A stretch of 25,559 nucleotides of DNA from a virus, in the IMG/VR virus record IMGVR_UViG_3300042352_001251, positions 1-25,559 of that record. The stretch is one strand, 5' to 3'. A program made the position numbers and the translations under genes. Position 1 is the first letter of the stretch. Every line of letters begins with the position of its first letter. This document shows positions 14,136 to 21,725 of the stretch, piece by piece. Under the pieces are notes generated by a model that was not told where the DNA came from, made no database searches, and saw only the letters and a program-made list of their open reading frames with translations.

Positions 14136-14549
14136 TTAGGAATTGTTTGAAAGGTTTTTTAATGAATCTTTTAATTTATTTGCTACTTCCGCTTTCTCTT
14201 CCTCGGAAATACTTCTTACACTAGCAGTTTCTTCGTTTCTTTTTTTTACAATTTCATACACAGGAACACCTTCTTTTGTTGCTTGATAGCAGTCAATCGC
14301 ATATCTATCGTCACAATATAAATCAAACTCTATTTTTACAAAAACAGAACCTTCCATTTTCACATTCATATTTCCACTACTTTCAATTGATTGCATCTCA
14401 ACCCAAAACATAGGAATTAAATCTTCTTCATCTCCAAGTTTTCTAGCACACTCCTCTAGATTAACCATTACTCTGATTTCACTATTTTTTGCTCTTTGCA
14501 AAACATCTTTAATATAATCAGATACCTGTTGTTTAGTATAATAAGCCAT
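14136..14549 (-). CDS. Hypothetical protein, 137 aa
   Basis: A 137-residue acidic protein not recognised. The N-terminus is helical (TKQQVSDYIKDVLQRAKNSE). Residues ~25-90 are beta-rich (IRVMVNLEECARKLGDEED, VFVKIEFDLYCDDRYAIDCY). The C-terminus is a charged helix. No zinc motif is obvious despite three Cys. It lies 3 nt after the nuclease gene and 1 nt before the Hc1-like gene, so it is in the same operon and probably serves DNA metabolism. Confidence 0.7.
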   Translation of the reverse strand: MAYYTKQQVSDYIKDVLQRAKNSEIRVMVNLEECARKLGDEEDLIPMFWVEMQSIESSGNMNVKMEGSVFVKIEFDLYCDDRYAIDCYQATKEGVPVYEIVKKRNEETASVRSISEEEKAEVANKLKDSLKNLSNNS

Positions 14550-14552
14550 AAT

Positions 14553-15464
14553 TTATTTTTTATATTCTATTAATAATTTTTTATGTTGTTTATCAGAAGA
14601 ATCACACATTGGATGCTTTCCGCCTTTAAGTGGACAAAGCATACAGCCCATTCTTTCACTCATTGTAAACTTCACCTTTGGAAATTTTTTTTCTATATGA
14701 ATCATACGAATTGACTTAGCTAGTTTCTCAAGTGAATATTTTATTTCATCCTCGCTTGAATTTATATCCACTGTTTGTATATTTCCAGGATAAGAGTTGG
14801 GATCCTTCTTTTTTCTCAATCTATTCAATACAACATATGAACAATCTACATTACTCAAAGCTATGTTATTTTTTTTAGACCAAAAGAATTTATAAAATCT
14901 CATTTGACATAAAAATATTTCATCTTTTTTCTTTTTCTTTACATCCCAATCTTCACCTGATGTTTTCCAATCCAAAATCTTATATCTTTTTGTGGTCTTA
15001 TGTTTTAAAACCAAATCTATAAAACCTTTAAAAAAATACCTTGAAAAAATATTTTCATACAAAGGTTCTTCAACTGAAACTAAATCATATTCATCTAGTA
15101 TCTTATTTAAATCCAAAAATTTTAATATATTCTCTCCTTGTATAAGAAAATGATGAAAGTTTAATTTGTAATCATTCGTATCTTTCATATTATCCATCAT
15201 ATCTTTGGAGAATGAAGCTTTGAAATAGTCTATTCTTTGATTTATTGACCACTTCTCTTTGAGAGATAATTCTATAGATGAGTGAATTGCATTACCAAAA
15301 AAAAGATGAATTGACAATGGTTGTTGCAAGATGCCCAAATGCTTTTCAAGCAAATGCCTGTGACCACATTGATTAAATAAAGAAAATTCACTAAAGCTTA
15401 TATGCCTTCTATTTGTGTTTTCTTTTTTTATATCATTTTTATCTATTACTTTTTCTATTACCAT
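14553..15464 (-). CDS. RecB/Cas4-type PD-(D/E)XK nuclease with Fe-S-like Cys cluster
   Basis: A 303-residue nuclease. Motifs in order: RHISFSEFSLFNQC33; GNAIH61SSIE (motif I); GFID150L (metal-binding Asp); ILD165-W-K167 (motif III); QMRFYKFF (Q..Y motif). Four Cys, C33 and C274-x2-C277-x9-C287, frame the nuclease core as in Cas4, AddB and Dna2, where they bind a 4Fe-4S cluster. Family members are exonucleases that process DNA ends. It heads the operon with the Hc1-like protein and SNF2-type helicase, so a separate-subunit resection or recombination machine is plausible. No Cas1/Cas2 or CRISPR is nearby, so a CRISPR role is not supported. A TATATTTG box lies 6 nt before the ATG. Confidence 0.82.
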   Translation of the reverse strand: MVIEKVIDKNDIKKENTNRRHISFSEFSLFNQCGHRHLLEKHLGILQQPLSIHLFFGNAIHSSIELSLKEKWSINQRIDYFKASFSKDMMDNMKDTNDYKLNFHHFLIQGENILKFLDLNKILDEYDLVSVEEPLYENIFSRYFFKGFIDLVLKHKTTKRYKILDWKTSGEDWDVKKKKKDEIFLCQMRFYKFFWSKKNNIALSNVDCSYVVLNRLRKKKDPNSYPGNIQTVDINSSEDEIKYSLEKLAKSIRMIHIEKKFPKVKFTMSERMGCMLCPLKGGKHPMCDSSDKQHKKLLIEYKK

Positions 15465-15470
15465 AATTTA

Positions 15471-15478
15471 CAAATATA
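15471..15478 (-). promoter_or_regulatory. Bacteroidota-type -7 box (TATATTTG) before nuclease operon
   Basis: The minus strand reads TATATTTG, a full match to TAnnTTTG, followed by only 6 nt and then ATG. No good -33 TTTG was found at the usual distance. If used, the mRNA would be almost leaderless. Confidence 0.4.
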
Positions 15479-15524
15479 CAAAAAAATAGCGTAAAAATAA
15501 GTTTTTTGGACATATTTATTAAAG

Positions 15525-16076
15525 ATGTTACTTAGCGAATCATATAAAAATAGACTCAAAGAGCTGGCTGGTTTAATACCGCTAGATGAAGCAATGAGTG
15601 TAGCCGAAAAAACATCTGCTATGAATAAGAGTTCTGAACGATTTGGATTTAACGCTGAATCTATGAAACAGGCTATAGAACAAGGTCGTGAAGTAGGGTT
15701 AAACTTTCAATCCAACAACAAAAAATATAAAATGCCCACAACAAAATCCAGAATTATTTGGCCTGTGGCAATGGGTGTGGATGAAAAAGGAAATCTTGTA
15801 ATTAGAGGATATCACTTAGCTGGGCAATCTGAAAAAGTAGCAAGAGAAACAGGCTCTAGAAGTGCAGAGGCACAAGATGTTTGGAGACTTTTTAAAGTGT
15901 CTAATATTAAAAGTATGTGGCTTACAGATAACTTCTTTAGCGAAATGCTACCAGGTTACAAAGAAAGAGATAGTGCAATGGTATCTATGATGGCTAGCTA
16001 TAGCCCTGCAAAAGCAAAGGCGTACCAAGACTCTATTCAAAACCAAACAGAGCCAAATCAAGAACCAAAAGTTTAA
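15525..16076 (+). CDS. Hypothetical protein with capsid-targeting-like N-terminus
   Basis: A 183-residue protein, the only plus-strand gene in the right half. The N-terminus (LLSESYKNRLKELAGLIPLD) is a short amphipathic helix with [L/I]-x-E sites L3-S-E5, L11-K-E13 and L20-D-E22|A23, resembling the leaders of phage internal proteins. Residues ~70-145 are beta-rich (RIIWPVAMGVDEKGNLVIRG, WRLFKVSNIKSMWLTDNFF), vaguely like a WYL/SH3-type barrel; this is weak. The C-terminus is a Gln/Pro-rich tail. CATATTTATT lies only 5 nt before the ATG, closer than at other late-type sites. The stop overlaps the convergent gene by 4 nt. Confidence 0.7.
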   Translation: MLLSESYKNRLKELAGLIPLDEAMSVAEKTSAMNKSSERFGFNAESMKQAIEQGREVGLNFQSNNKKYKMPTTKSRIIWPVAMGVDEKGNLVIRGYHLAGQSEKVARETGSRSAEAQDVWRLFKVSNIKSMWLTDNFFSEMLPGYKERDSAMVSMMASYSPAKAKAYQDSIQNQTEPNQEPKV

Positions 16077-16510
16077 ATAATCAATAATTTTTCTGCTTTA
16101 CCTTTTATGCTTTCTAAATTTGCAGAACAAGAAGTATAGCCTAACTTTGACCCTTCTGATAAAAAAGATTTATTTTTTACATATAAATTATATATTGAAA
16201 ATCCTCTTTTTATTTCAAAAATAAGCATATTTTTTACAAATCCTTTTAGCAGTCCGTTATTGACTATTTCCCATCTTATTTTGTCTCCTTTTTTAAGAGC
16301 ATCTTCAATTGTTTTTATTTTTTTTTGCTCTTGCGCTTTTCTTTGATTATCTCTAATCTTTCTATCTACAATTGATTGAATGGCTTGGCGCTGAAGCATT
16401 TCTTTTTCATACGCCTCCATTCTAATTTTTAAAGCTCTTTCTTCTGCAGCTCTTTTTATGAACTCGGAAGGATTTTCTTCTATTGGGTTATCTTCGTATT
16501 CGTCTTGCAT
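16073..16510 (-). CDS. Coiled-coil protein with GDKIRW domain, 145 aa
   Basis: A 145-residue protein. Residues ~15-75 are a continuous charged helix (RAAEERALKIRMEAYEKEML, QRKAQEQKKIKTIEDAL), probably a coiled coil. Residues ~76-145 begin KGDKIRWEI and continue as strands (LIFEIKRGFSIYNLYVKN), suggesting a small SH3-like barrel. The same GDKIRW motif ends the 160-residue protein at 182-664. Its ATG overlaps the stop of the Mre11-Rad50 fusion by one base (TAATG), so it is translationally coupled to it. A cofactor of that nuclease is possible. Its 3' end overlaps the convergent gene. Confidence 0.72.
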   Translation of the reverse strand: MQDEYEDNPIEENPSEFIKRAAEERALKIRMEAYEKEMLQRQAIQSIVDRKIRDNQRKAQEQKKIKTIEDALKKGDKIRWEIVNNGLLKGFVKNMLIFEIKRGFSIYNLYVKNKSFLSEGSKLGYTSCSANLESIKGKAEKLLII

Positions 16511-19500
16511 TATGATATAGATAAAGTTGTCACACCTGCTTCAGGATTTGATTCTAAAACTTCTTGAGGAATACCTTTCTTTATTTTTGTTACCTCTATA
16601 ATATTATCAGCAAAGTCCTTAATTTCATTTTTGTGAGTGACAAAAATTACAGTCTTATGTTTACTCTTTAAATATTGTAAAATATTTACAATCTCTAAAG
16701 AAAGTCTGCCACTTAACGTACCAAACCCTTCATCTATAATAGACATAGATGGTTTTGTAAGTGTGCTAATAAAATGTAAAGCATCCTTAATTGCTATTGA
16801 TGCTACAAATTTTTGTGCCCCAGAAGAAAATTGTAAAGGAAGAGAATCTGACTTATCTTCACTGTAATAGAAATACTCAAATATATCTCCATTAGGAAGA
16901 ATGTCTAATTCAACTTTAAACTCTACAATTTGTTGTAATATAGAATTTATCTTACTGTTTATTATAGGAAGTTTTTTTCTAATAATTAAAGCAGGAATTC
17001 CATCTCTATGCATAGCTTGTAAATAAATTGAATATTTTTTAAACATTCTCTCTACTTCTTTTATAGAATCTAATTTTTCTGAGTTTATTTTTATATCAGA
17101 CTCCAAAACTCTAATATCTCCATATACTTCAGTAATACTTTTATCTATACCATATAGTGTTAATTTATATGCCTTTATAAGTTCACTTTGTGAATCTATA
17201 TATTCTTGAATAGATTTGTTTTTACTTTCTTTTTGTTTGTTTTCAGAAATCTTCAATAAATTCTCACTTAATGTTTCTATGTTTTTTTCCGCTTGTGACT
17301 TTACTAATCTACCCTTTTCTAATCTAAAAGAATTGTCTTCAACTTTTTTATTGTGCTCTATAATTTCTTTCATAGATTCAAAAAGAGATAACCTATCTTT
17401 AAGTAAGTCTATTTTTTCCTTTCTATTTTTTAACGAATCGGCAATATTATTCTTTTTTTCAGTCTGACCATCAATTGCTAAATTTTGCTTTGTGATATCA
17501 TTATAAGAATTTATGCTACCTTGCAAAGTGGCAATTTCTTCTTTTTTTAATTCTATACTAGCCAAACATTCTTTTTCTTTTTCTGGATCCGCCTTTTGTT
17601 GAATGTTTCCGCAAGTCGGACAAGATTTACCACGAAGTGTTGGAAGTTGATTTTGCAAACCTGTTACTTCTTCTCTAAGTGATATTATTTTTTCATCTAA
17701 ACCGTCAATGTTAGGTAAATATTTTTTTACATTTTCTTTTAACCAAGAATCTATTTTTACATAATCATCTTTTTCTGTCTTAAAAACAGATTGTACGGAT
17801 GTTAGCTCTTTTGATACACTTTCTTCTGTTTCGCCTTCTTTAAATGGTAATTCTTTTTTGAAATTTACAGATAACCATTCTTCAAGCTCCTTAATAGCAT
17901 TATTGTATTTATCTATATTTTCCCCTTCTTGCTTAAGTAAATTATTTACCACAGAAGAATCGCTATATTTTAATTGTTCTATTTTTTCTAACTTCTTAGT
18001 TTGTTCTAGAACGTCAGTTTCTATATTTTCTTTGTTTTTTGAAACCTCTTCTTTGTCTAACTTCAATCTTTCAAGCATAATATCTTTTTCTGATTTATCT
18101 TTTTCTAAATCAGTAAGCTTTAATTCGATTTCTAATTTAGCTCCAATTTCTTTTTGCTTCTTTTTTATCTCCTTAAAATACTCATTAGCATATTCATAAC
18201 GCATTTTATATGCCTCTAATCCTAAATACCTACTTATTAATGAGTTTTTAGGTTGTTGACTTTGATTTATATAATCATCCTTACCTCCTTGAACCTGTAG
18301 TGTTACTTTTGTAAAATCATCCACATCTCCAATAGCTTCTTCAACCAAACTTTCAACCTCTCTTTTCTCCGCTGTTGCTTTGTCTGATTTTTCATTCTCC
18401 CAAGACTCACTTTCTAAGTCACCATCACCATCATAACCTAGTTCTAAAGATTGATATTTTATACCATATGAATTTGATATCTTTCCGTCTTTATGTTTAG
18501 TTGTTTTTACAGTACGATGAATCTTAAATTTTTTGCCATCTATATTTAAATAAACAGTTACATATCCTTGGTTAGATTCTGTATATAAATTAACAAGGAA
18601 CTTAGGGTCACCTCCACCCAATATTTCCTTATAAAGACCCCAAACAATTGCTTTAATTACATTAGACTTACCGTTATAGTTTTCTCCAAATAACCCAGTA
18701 ATACCATTAAGTGAATTAAAGTCGATAATTGTCGGCTTAATTGGAAAAGAAAAAATATTGCTTATTTCTATTTTTTCCATATACCACGAACTACCAGTTT
18801 TATCTTCATGTTCATTTATACCAAGCTCTTGATTAATTTGAGCATTTAACTTTAAGATATCGACAATCTCATCATTATCACAATCAAATGTACCATCAGC
18901 AATAAATTCTTTAATATATTCTTCACTTTGTTTTCTTGGATCTTCTTCAGCCTCATCATCAACAAGAATATCTTTAGCAACAAAAGAGTGTTCCACTTTT
19001 ACGATTTCACACCCATGAAGCTCCTTTATTTGTCTTGCAACTTGGTTTTCTCTTTCTTGGGAAAAATTTTCTTCTAATTCCTCAATAATAATATGAACTC
19101 TAGTTTTCTTTTTATTATGACTAAATCTCAAATGAGTTAACCTATCTTCTATATTTTCACCTCGTGCAATTACAAGCTTAGAAAAACCATAATCATTTGG
19201 AACAAATTTTCTAACGTGAGAATTCGTATCTGTATCCCACAACAAATAGCCTTTATCTATAGATTCTCCATAATTCTGTTGTAACAAACTACCTGAATAC
19301 GCAACAGAAGCGTCATCTCTAAAACTTTGATATTCATGTATGTCTCCGAGCATTACAATGTCGAAATCCTTAAACGTACTCAAACGCATTAAATTGTCGC
19401 CCTTTTGTTCATATCCATTATCCCCTCTTGCGCCATAAACGGTTCCATGGTATAATGCTATATACTTCTTTTTATCCTTCTTTTTCGAAAACTCTAAAAT

Positions 19501-19965
19501 CTCATTATCTTTACAAGAAAAAACTCCATAAACAACACCATTGCCTATATCATAAAAACCGCTATCTGGAAAATAATATACAGCATTTTTACTGTAATCA
19601 ATTTTATCTTTATTTTCATCAGTAACAATGAAAGCAGTCTTATCTCCATCCTTTTCAAACATACTACCCAACTTGAATATTGGTGAAATGGCATCACCTT
19701 GCTCAAGCTGTTGCAAGTTTAAATCGTGATTTCCTAATATTACATCAGTTGGTGCTATTTTTGATAAATTCAAAAGAAGCTCTGCTAATAATTCAAATGA
19801 ATTTGGCGACATATTAATTTTATGATGTACCAAATCACCCCCAAGAAAAATTCTATCAGGTTTTTGTATTTTTAAATCATCATAAAGTCTTTGAAATACT
19901 TGTCTATATTCGTCGTGTCTAGATCCAAAACGTATTTGAACATCCGCAATGTGTGCAATTTTCAT
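16510..19965 (-). CDS. Single-chain Mre11-Rad50 (SbcD-SbcC) fusion
   Basis: A 1151-residue protein joining what are separate subunits in T4 (gp47 and gp46) and most bacteria (SbcD and SbcC). Residues 1-~340 are the Mre11/SbcD phosphoesterase: HIAD8VQ10, GGD44, GN79-H80-D81, YHG, and GDIH. Q10 replaces the usual metal-binding His. Residues ~400-1151 are Rad50/SbcC: Walker A GENYNGK433S, long coiled coil, zinc hook C782-P-T-C785, second coiled coil, signature LQFSSGAQKF, Walker B IID1078-E1079, and a His switch region FVTHK. The complex resects DNA ends to support recombination-dependent replication. One uninterrupted frame spans the junction (~340-400, an acidic linker), so this is a real fusion. 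It overlaps the primase gene by 4 nt (ATGA). Confidence 0.92.
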   Translation of the reverse strand: MKIAHIADVQIRFGSRHDEYRQVFQRLYDDLKIQKPDRIFLGGDLVHHKINMSPNSFELLAELLLNLSKIAPTDVILGNHDLNLQQLEQGDAISPIFKLGSMFEKDGDKTAFIVTDENKDKIDYSKNAVYYFPDSGFYDIGNGVVYGVFSCKDNEILEFSKKKDKKKYIALYHGTVYGARGDNGYEQKGDNLMRLSTFKDFDIVMLGDIHEYQSFRDDASVAYSGSLLQQNYGESIDKGYLLWDTDTNSHVRKFVPNDYGFSKLVIARGENIEDRLTHLRFSHNKKKTRVHIIIEELEENFSQERENQVARQIKELHGCEIVKVEHSFVAKDILVDDEAEEDPRKQSEEYIKEFIADGTFDCDNDEIVDILKLNAQINQELGINEHEDKTGSSWYMEKIEISNIFSFPIKPTIIDFNSLNGITGLFGENYNGKSNVIKAIVWGLYKEILGGGDPKFLVNLYTESNQGYVTVYLNIDGKKFKIHRTVKTTKHKDGKISNSYGIKYQSLELGYDGDGDLESESWENEKSDKATAEKREVESLVEEAIGDVDDFTKVTLQVQGGKDDYINQSQQPKNSLISRYLGLEAYKMRYEYANEYFKEIKKKQKEIGAKLEIELKLTDLEKDKSEKDIMLERLKLDKEEVSKNKENIETDVLEQTKKLEKIEQLKYSDSSVVNNLLKQEGENIDKYNNAIKELEEWLSVNFKKELPFKEGETEESVSKELTSVQSVFKTEKDDYVKIDSWLKENVKKYLPNIDGLDEKIISLREEVTGLQNQLPTLRGKSCPTCGNIQQKADPEKEKECLASIELKKEEIATLQGSINSYNDITKQNLAIDGQTEKKNNIADSLKNRKEKIDLLKDRLSLFESMKEIIEHNKKVEDNSFRLEKGRLVKSQAEKNIETLSENLLKISENKQKESKNKSIQEYIDSQSELIKAYKLTLYGIDKSITEVYGDIRVLESDIKINSEKLDSIKEVERMFKKYSIYLQAMHRDGIPALIIRKKLPIINSKINSILQQIVEFKVELDILPNGDIFEYFYYSEDKSDSLPLQFSSGAQKFVASIAIKDALHFISTLTKPSMSIIDEGFGTLSGRLSLEIVNILQYLKSKHKTVIFVTHKNEIKDFADNIIEVTKIKKGIPQEVLESNPEAGVTTLSIS

Positions 19966-20948
19966 TCGTTTAAAATTTTTGTAAGTCTATAAGTTATATC
20001 TAATCTTTTTGCTGTTTTTAATAAAGCAGTAACAGCAGTCTGCCCTTCATCTTCAAATAATTTTGAGATATCTTTTTTATTCGTTAAATCCACAAAGTAA
20101 ACATCCAAACCTAAAGATGTTAATTGGTCATAATATTGAATGCTGTCTTTAAATGCATCACCATCAAGACAAAGTACAACTCTCGAATTATGTTCTAATA
20201 ATTTACTTATCAATAAAGGAGAAATACCTTTACCTAATAATGGAATTGAATTCGGAACTCTAAGTGAGTCAAAAACACCCTCAACCAAATATACTGTTAA
20301 ATCCCAATTAATAAAATATTCATTGTAAATGATATCTTGTACATTTGGAGAGTCTGGCTTATAATATGGTATTTTCGGATTAAGCATATATGACCTAGCT
20401 TCAAAGTAGTTTATTTTACCCAACGAGTTAAGTGAAGGCAATATTATTCTATATTTTCTTGAACCTGTTTCTGTGTAGCCAATTTTATATTTATCTATTT
20501 GTTGTTGTGTTATCTTTCTTTCTTTTGTTAAATAATCATAAGCCATTCTATATAAATTAGTATTCCTTTCATAGCTTAACGGTAAATAACCATCAGGTAA
20601 TTCACAAGTAACTAAATCATAGTTAATTTCAGGATTTCTAAATATATTTAATCTTTGACTTTTATGTTCTGGAAGGAGTAATTTTAATCTAGATAAATCA
20701 GATTGCTTTCCATATTCATTAACGAGTTTATGAACAAACCCACTATACTTGCATTTCCAACACTTAAAAATAAATGTTGATGCTTGGTATGCTAAATTAA
20801 ACTTATCGTGATCATGACGACAGGTTGGGCTAGGGCAATTAAATTCCCATTGATTTTTGCTTTCTGCATTTCTAGAATTTTTGGGACTACCCAAAAAACC
20901 TTCTATCAGATTAACAATTAAAAATTTATTTTCATCTTGACCAACCAT
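19962..20948 (-). CDS. DnaG-type DNA primase
   Basis: A ~328-residue primase making RNA primers for lagging-strand synthesis. The N-terminal zinc ribbon is C38-x4-C43 ... C63-W-K-C66. The central RNA-polymerase region contains SRKYRIILPSLNSLGKINYF. The TOPRIM domain has VEG224 with E223 and LD262-G-D264 metal-binding motifs, ending with ASKLF-like KKDISKLFEDEG. It is shorter than bacterial DnaG and lacks an obvious helicase-binding domain, as in phage primases such as T4 gp61. I place the start at ATG 20948; an in-frame TTG at 20966 would add six residues but would swallow a good TAATTTTG promoter box. It is first in an operon with the Mre11-Rad50 fusion. Confidence 0.88.
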   Translation of the reverse strand: MVGQDENKFLIVNLIEGFLGSPKNSRNAESKNQWEFNCPSPTCRHDHDKFNLAYQASTFIFKCWKCKYSGFVHKLVNEYGKQSDLSRLKLLLPEHKSQRLNIFRNPEINYDLVTCELPDGYLPLSYERNTNLYRMAYDYLTKERKITQQQIDKYKIGYTETGSRKYRIILPSLNSLGKINYFEARSYMLNPKIPYYKPDSPNVQDIIYNEYFINWDLTVYLVEGVFDSLRVPNSIPLLGKGISPLLISKLLEHNSRVVLCLDGDAFKDSIQYYDQLTSLGLDVYFVDLTNKKDISKLFEDEGQTAVTALLKTAKRLDITYRLTKILNE

Positions 20949-20953
20949 GTAGA

Positions 20954-20984
20954 CAAAATTAGTCAAAAAAAATTAATTAAACAA
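20954..20984 (-). promoter_or_regulatory. Bacteroidota-type promoter before primase operon
   Basis: On the minus strand TTG (20984-20982) is followed by 20 nt and TAATTTTG (20961-20954), matching the TTTG/TAnnTTTG layout of Bacteroidota sigma-ABfr promoters. Only 5 nt separate the box from the ATG at 20948, so the transcript would be close to leaderless. Confidence 0.5.
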
Positions 20985-21005
20985 TAATAAAATCATATGA
21001 AATAA

Positions 21006-21054
21006 CCATTTGTCATATTTAAAAAAAATTTATATTTTTAAATATGACAAATGG
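21006..21054. repeat. Perfect 20-bp inverted repeat, 9-nt spacer
   Basis: CCATTTGTCATATTTAAAAA (21006-21025) is exactly inverted at 21035-21054. It lies in the 166-nt gap between the resolvase and primase genes, 22 nt upstream of the primase -33 box. The stem is AT-rich and has no T-tract on either side, so it is not a typical terminator. It could be an operator, a replication or packaging signal, or an RNA stem stabilising a transcript. Confidence 0.9.
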
Positions 21055-21114
21055 GATCAATATTTATTTAGACAAGTCTAAGTAATACAATGTATTTTTA
21101 TGGAAAAGATAAGG

Positions 21115-21657
21115 TTAATTATTTAATTGTTTATTGATTACAATTAAGTGACATATACCAATAACATATGCATCAGCCTGATCATAGTTTTCGTCCATCA
21201 ACTTTCTTGTCCTAGGGCTATATCTCCAATTTATTTGAGGCTCTTTTTCCATAACTTTTCTCCAAACTTCATGCTTAATGGATCCTTCTTCTTTAGCAAC
21301 TTTTAACCCTGGGAAAACAGTTGATCTAGCGTTGTTTACATTGTAGTATGCAGGCTCTGAATTATAATTTGTATAAAGCCAAGAACTTATCATTCCGTTA
21401 AAATAATTCAATATCGCTATTGTTTCTGCAGATGAGAATTTTCCTTTAAATTTTTTCAAAGGCTCTTCTATAGCAATTGTTTCAATAGGCATTTTATCTA
21501 CCCCTTCCTGACGCATTTCTACGATAAATTTTTCTAGTCTCTCAAATTTTGTTTGCTTGCTATTGAATTTTACACAACTCATTTTTAATAATTTTCCTGC
21601 GTTGTTAAATACACAATAACCAATACAAGATGAAGAAATATCTAATGCTAATACCAT
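21115..21657 (-). CDS. RuvC-like Holliday junction resolvase
   Basis: A 180-residue RNase H-fold nuclease expected to cut four-way junctions made during recombination and before packaging. Acidic catalytic residues are in the right order: D6 in LALDISSSCIGY, E64/E65 in IAIEEP, and D159-x2-D162 in YDQADAY. The first strand S-S-S-C-I-G-Y follows the poxvirus/phage RuvC pattern. Length is typical (~160-180). It lies upstream of the primase/Mre11-Rad50 operon, separated by the inverted-repeat gap. Upstream TTATGTTTATTAA loosely resembles the late-type box, about 18 nt before the ATG. An RNase H-like nuclease of other specificity is the alternative. Confidence 0.82.
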   Translation of the reverse strand: MVLALDISSSCIGYCVFNNAGKLLKMSCVKFNSKQTKFERLEKFIVEMRQEGVDKMPIETIAIEEPLKKFKGKFSSAETIAILNYFNGMISSWLYTNYNSEPAYYNVNNARSTVFPGLKVAKEEGSIKHEVWRKVMEKEPQINWRYSPRTRKLMDENYDQADAYVIGICHLIVINKQLNN

Positions 21658-21677
21658 AATAATTTTTTAATAAACAT

Positions 21678-21714
21678 AAAAAAAGCCCTGACTAATATCA
21701 AGGCTTCTTTTTAA
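21678..21714 (-). terminator. Intrinsic terminator after tail gene
   Basis: Stem AAGCCCTGA (21683-21691) with TCAAGGCTT (21698-21706), one mismatch, 6-nt loop, followed on the minus strand by TTTTTTT. It ends the tail-gene transcript just before the resolvase gene. Confidence 0.8.
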
Positions 21715-21725
21715 TATTGCTTTAT

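Noticed and set aside
14553-15464. Cas4 as part of a CRISPR system
   Set aside because: No array, Cas1, Cas2 or other cas gene is visible; Cas4/RecB-type nucleases are common in phage recombination.
18760-18960. Frameshift or stop between Mre11 and Rad50 parts
   Set aside because: The frame is continuous through the acidic linker with no compensating shifts.
20949-20966. TTG start extending the primase by six residues
   Set aside because: ATG at 20948 fits better and leaves the TAATTTTG box intact.
21006-21054. Inverted repeat as an intrinsic terminator or an IS end
   Set aside because: No T-tract on either side, AT-rich stem, and no transposase or target duplication nearby.
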